From: Myxococcales bacterium
Lineage (GTDB): Bacteria > Myxococcota > Bradymonadia > REDH01
DNA: 7,033 nucleotides
Direction: 5' to 3'
Assembly: GCA_018970625.1 (NCBI GenBank)
Contig: JAGWVZ010000191.1
Location: 1 to 7,033 of the forward strand
Shown here one piece after another: positions 5,513-7,033 of the stretch (position 1 is its first letter; every line of letters begins with the position of its first letter). The notes under the pieces are model-generated. The model worked only from the letters and a program-made list of their open reading frames with translations, was not told the origin of the DNA and did no database searches. The translations under genes were made by a program, and so were the position numbers.

Positions 5513-7033
5513 ATGCGCACCCCTCCATTCAGACTGCTCTCTGTCGCGTTTTCACTAGGCCTTCTGGGCGTGGCGTGCGACGCGTCACTTCAGGACGAGG
5601 GCTCTACCGAAGAGACCGCCCCTTCGGTCGAGTCGGAAACCACGACGACGGGCTCCATCCTGACCGATGCCGAGTCGTTTCACGCGGTGTATCGTTTTCA
5701 GGGCTCGTTTGACCCCGAGACCGGCTTCTCGTTCGAGCCTGCCGTGTTGCAGGCGAGCGAGTACCGCACGGCGGATCAGGCGCTCTGGTGCGGCATGACG
5801 ATCGTGGCAGACGGTACAGCCGGGTCGGGCCCGGTGGACACGGTGGAGGTCGTCGGTGATCCGGCCTCGATCTTCCGGGACGCGGCCTGCTTTCCGGGTG
5901 GCGTCTATCCGGCACCGCAGATCGTGTATCTGGCCAGCCGCGCGCTGTGTCAGGACGTGACCGTCCGCAGCTTCTTCGACACCGAGACGCTGACCAACAC
6001 GCACGCGGTCATCGATTTTGTGTCGGTCCCCGGTTACGAGGCCTACAACGTGCCCGGCGTGACGGGCGCGACCAGCCCGGGCGGCGACAACCTGCCCAAC
6101 ACCTCGCGCGGCCTGTGGAGTTACGGCAACCTGGGCCCCAACGGCAGCGGTACGAACTCGGCTATGAACCGGTGGATCTTCCGGTATCCCCAGGAGCAGG
6201 CCTTCCGGTTCAACGGCCGCGTCATCGCCGCGTTCCAGGAAGTCTGCGGCAACGCGACCGACGACGACTGCGATGGCCGGGTGAACGAAGGCTGTCAGGC
6301 GTTCGCCGTGGGCGACCTGTGCACCTCGAACCTCGACTGCCTGTCGGTCAACTGCGACCCCGGCACCAGCCGCTGCGCGACGACCACCTGTGGCGACGGC
6401 CTGCTCAACGGCACCGAGACCGCGCTCGACTGCGGTGGCCTGTGTCCGTCGAAGTGCGCGAACGGGCTGACCTGTTCGGTGGGCGGCGACTGCGTGAGCG
6501 GCGTCTGTCGCACCGGCACCTGCCGGCAGTTCCGCGCGCCGGCGGCTGGCGAAGTGATCGTCTCCGAGGTCATGGCCAACCCCGTCGGCGACGATTCGCT
6601 GGGTGAGTGGCTGGAGCTCACCAACCTCAGCAGCGCCTCTCTGGACCTCACCGGCTGCGTGCTTACGGACGCCGGCGTGGATAACCACGCCATCGGCACC
6701 ACGCTCAGCATTCCGGCCAACGGTCGTGTGGTGCTCGGTGTGAACGGAAACGCCGCGACGAACGGTGGCGTGACGGTCAACTACGTGTGGTCGGGTGGCT
6801 ACTTCCTGGGCAACTCGGGCGACGAGGTCCGCCTGACCTGCGACGGTGTGCTCATTGACGCCTATCCGGTACCCACCAGCCAGGTCGGCTACTCCTCGCA
6901 GGTGTCCTCGGCCACGCTCACGGCGGTCGGCAATGACAGCGCCCTGAACTCGTGTCGCTCGACGGCGTCGTACGGCACTGCCGGAAACTTTGGTACCCCC
7001 GGCGCCGGCAACGGCACGTGTGAGCTCACCAAC
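5513..7033 (+). CDS. Lipoprotein with Cys-rich MopE-type metal-binding stalk and lamin-tail domain (3' end outside window)
   Basis: There are 507 codons from ATG 5513 to the right edge with no stop. Residues 1-21 are a signal peptide ending in a lipobox, L18-G-V-A-C22, so C22 should be lipidated; the +2 residue is Asp. Residues 23-50 form an acidic Ser/Thr linker. Residues 51-244 are an unassigned globular region (C93, C126, C146). C245-GNATDDDCDG-RVNEGC261 matches the putative metal-binding motif of the MopE family. Residues 261-337 hold dense cysteines, including C-G-D-G-L-L-N-G-T-E and D-C-G-G, a stalk type common in myxobacterial surface proteins. Residues 346 to about 500 are a lamin-tail (LTD) domain: E-V-I-V-S-E-V-M-A-N-P, E-W-L-E-L-T-N, L-D-L-T-G-C-V-L-T-D and a final G-T-P-G-A-G-N. 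An envelope or surface role is inferred; no enzyme motif is visible. The ribosome-binding site is weak (GGA, seven-base spacer). The gene is divergent from the pentapeptide gene. Confidence 0.9.
   Translation, partial: MRTPPFRLLSVAFSLGLLGVACDASLQDEGSTEETAPSVESETTTTGSILTDAESFHAVYRFQGSFDPETGFSFEPAVLQASEYRTADQALWCGMTIVADGTAGSGPVDTVEVVGDPASIFRDAACFPGGVYPAPQIVYLASRALCQDVTVRSFFDTETLTNTHAVIDFVSVPGYEAYNVPGVTGATSPGGDNLPNTSRGLWSYGNLGPNGSGTNSAMNRWIFRYPQEQAFRFNGRVIAAFQEVCGNATDDDCDGRVNEGCQAFAVGDLCTSNLDCLSVNCDPGTSRCATTTCGDGLLNGTETALDCGGLCPSKCANGLTCSVGGDCVSGVCRTGTCRQFRAPAAGEVIVSEVMANPVGDDSLGEWLELTNLSSASLDLTGCVLTDAGVDNHAIGTTLSIPANGRVVLGVNGNAATNGGVTVNYVWSGGYFLGNSGDEVRLTCDGVLIDAYPVPTSQVGYSSQVSSATLTAVGNDSALNSCRSTASYGTAGNFGTPGAGNGTCELTN
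6245..6295 (+). other. MopE-type putative metal-binding motif (residues C245-C261)
   Basis: The motif is C-x7-C-x7-C with the acidic core D250-D-D-C-D-G. This pattern is known from the MopE/copper-binding-like family and from many myxobacterial surface proteins, usually as D-x-D-C-D-G-x-x-D-E. Metal binding here is by family resemblance only. Confidence 0.75.

Noticed and set aside
5585..6688. A 367-codon open frame on the minus strand opposite the lipoprotein gene
   Set aside because: It is fully antisense to a gene with a signal peptide, lipobox, Cys-rich motif and LTD domain. Its own translation is Val/Ala/Arg/Gly-rich without recognisable motifs, as expected of a shadow frame in GC-rich DNA.
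1..7033. Mobile elements, CRISPR arrays, tRNA/rRNA or a defence system
   Set aside because: No transposase, integrase, terminal repeats, regularly spaced short repeats, RNA-gene-like structures or nuclease/ATPase motifs were seen in any frame.

Overview
The window comes from a GC-rich bacterium. Three features point to Myxococcota or a related deltaproteobacterial-type lineage: a MopE-like DDDCDG metal-binding motif, a Cys-rich CGDGLLNGTE...DCGG stalk with a lamin-tail domain on a lipoprotein, and a very large secreted beta-helix/PKD protein. This assignment is inferred from protein style only; there is no rRNA or other phylogenetic marker here.

Layout. (1) Positions 1-4399, minus strand: one uninterrupted reading frame of 1466 codons that runs off the left edge. 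It encodes a signal peptide, three consecutive modules of about 345 residues that look like right-handed beta-helices, two PKD-like domains, and at least two copies of a 108-residue Ig/Fn3-like repeat. (2) Positions 4400-4555: a 156-base gap with two inverted repeats. (3) Positions 4556-5167, minus strand: a complete 203-residue pentapeptide-repeat protein with 27 consecutive five-residue blocks in unbroken register. (4) Positions 5168-5512: a 345-base divergent intergenic region with two short dyads, a possible 13-codon ORF behind a good ribosome-binding site, and a 35-base tract without any A. (5) Positions 5513-7033, plus strand: a lipoprotein that runs off the right edge, with a Cys-rich metal-binding stalk and a lamin-tail domain.

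Together the two large genes look like cell-envelope or extracellular structural and adhesive proteins. The pentapeptide protein lies between them, has no signal peptide, and is likely cytoplasmic. It could share a transcript with the large minus-strand gene, because it lies upstream of it on the same strand. I see no enzyme, mobile element, tRNA, rRNA, CRISPR array or recognisable defence system. The strongest structural observations are the perfect pentapeptide register, with every cysteine at the inward i-2 position and three of them spaced one coil apart, and the threefold architecture of the surface protein.
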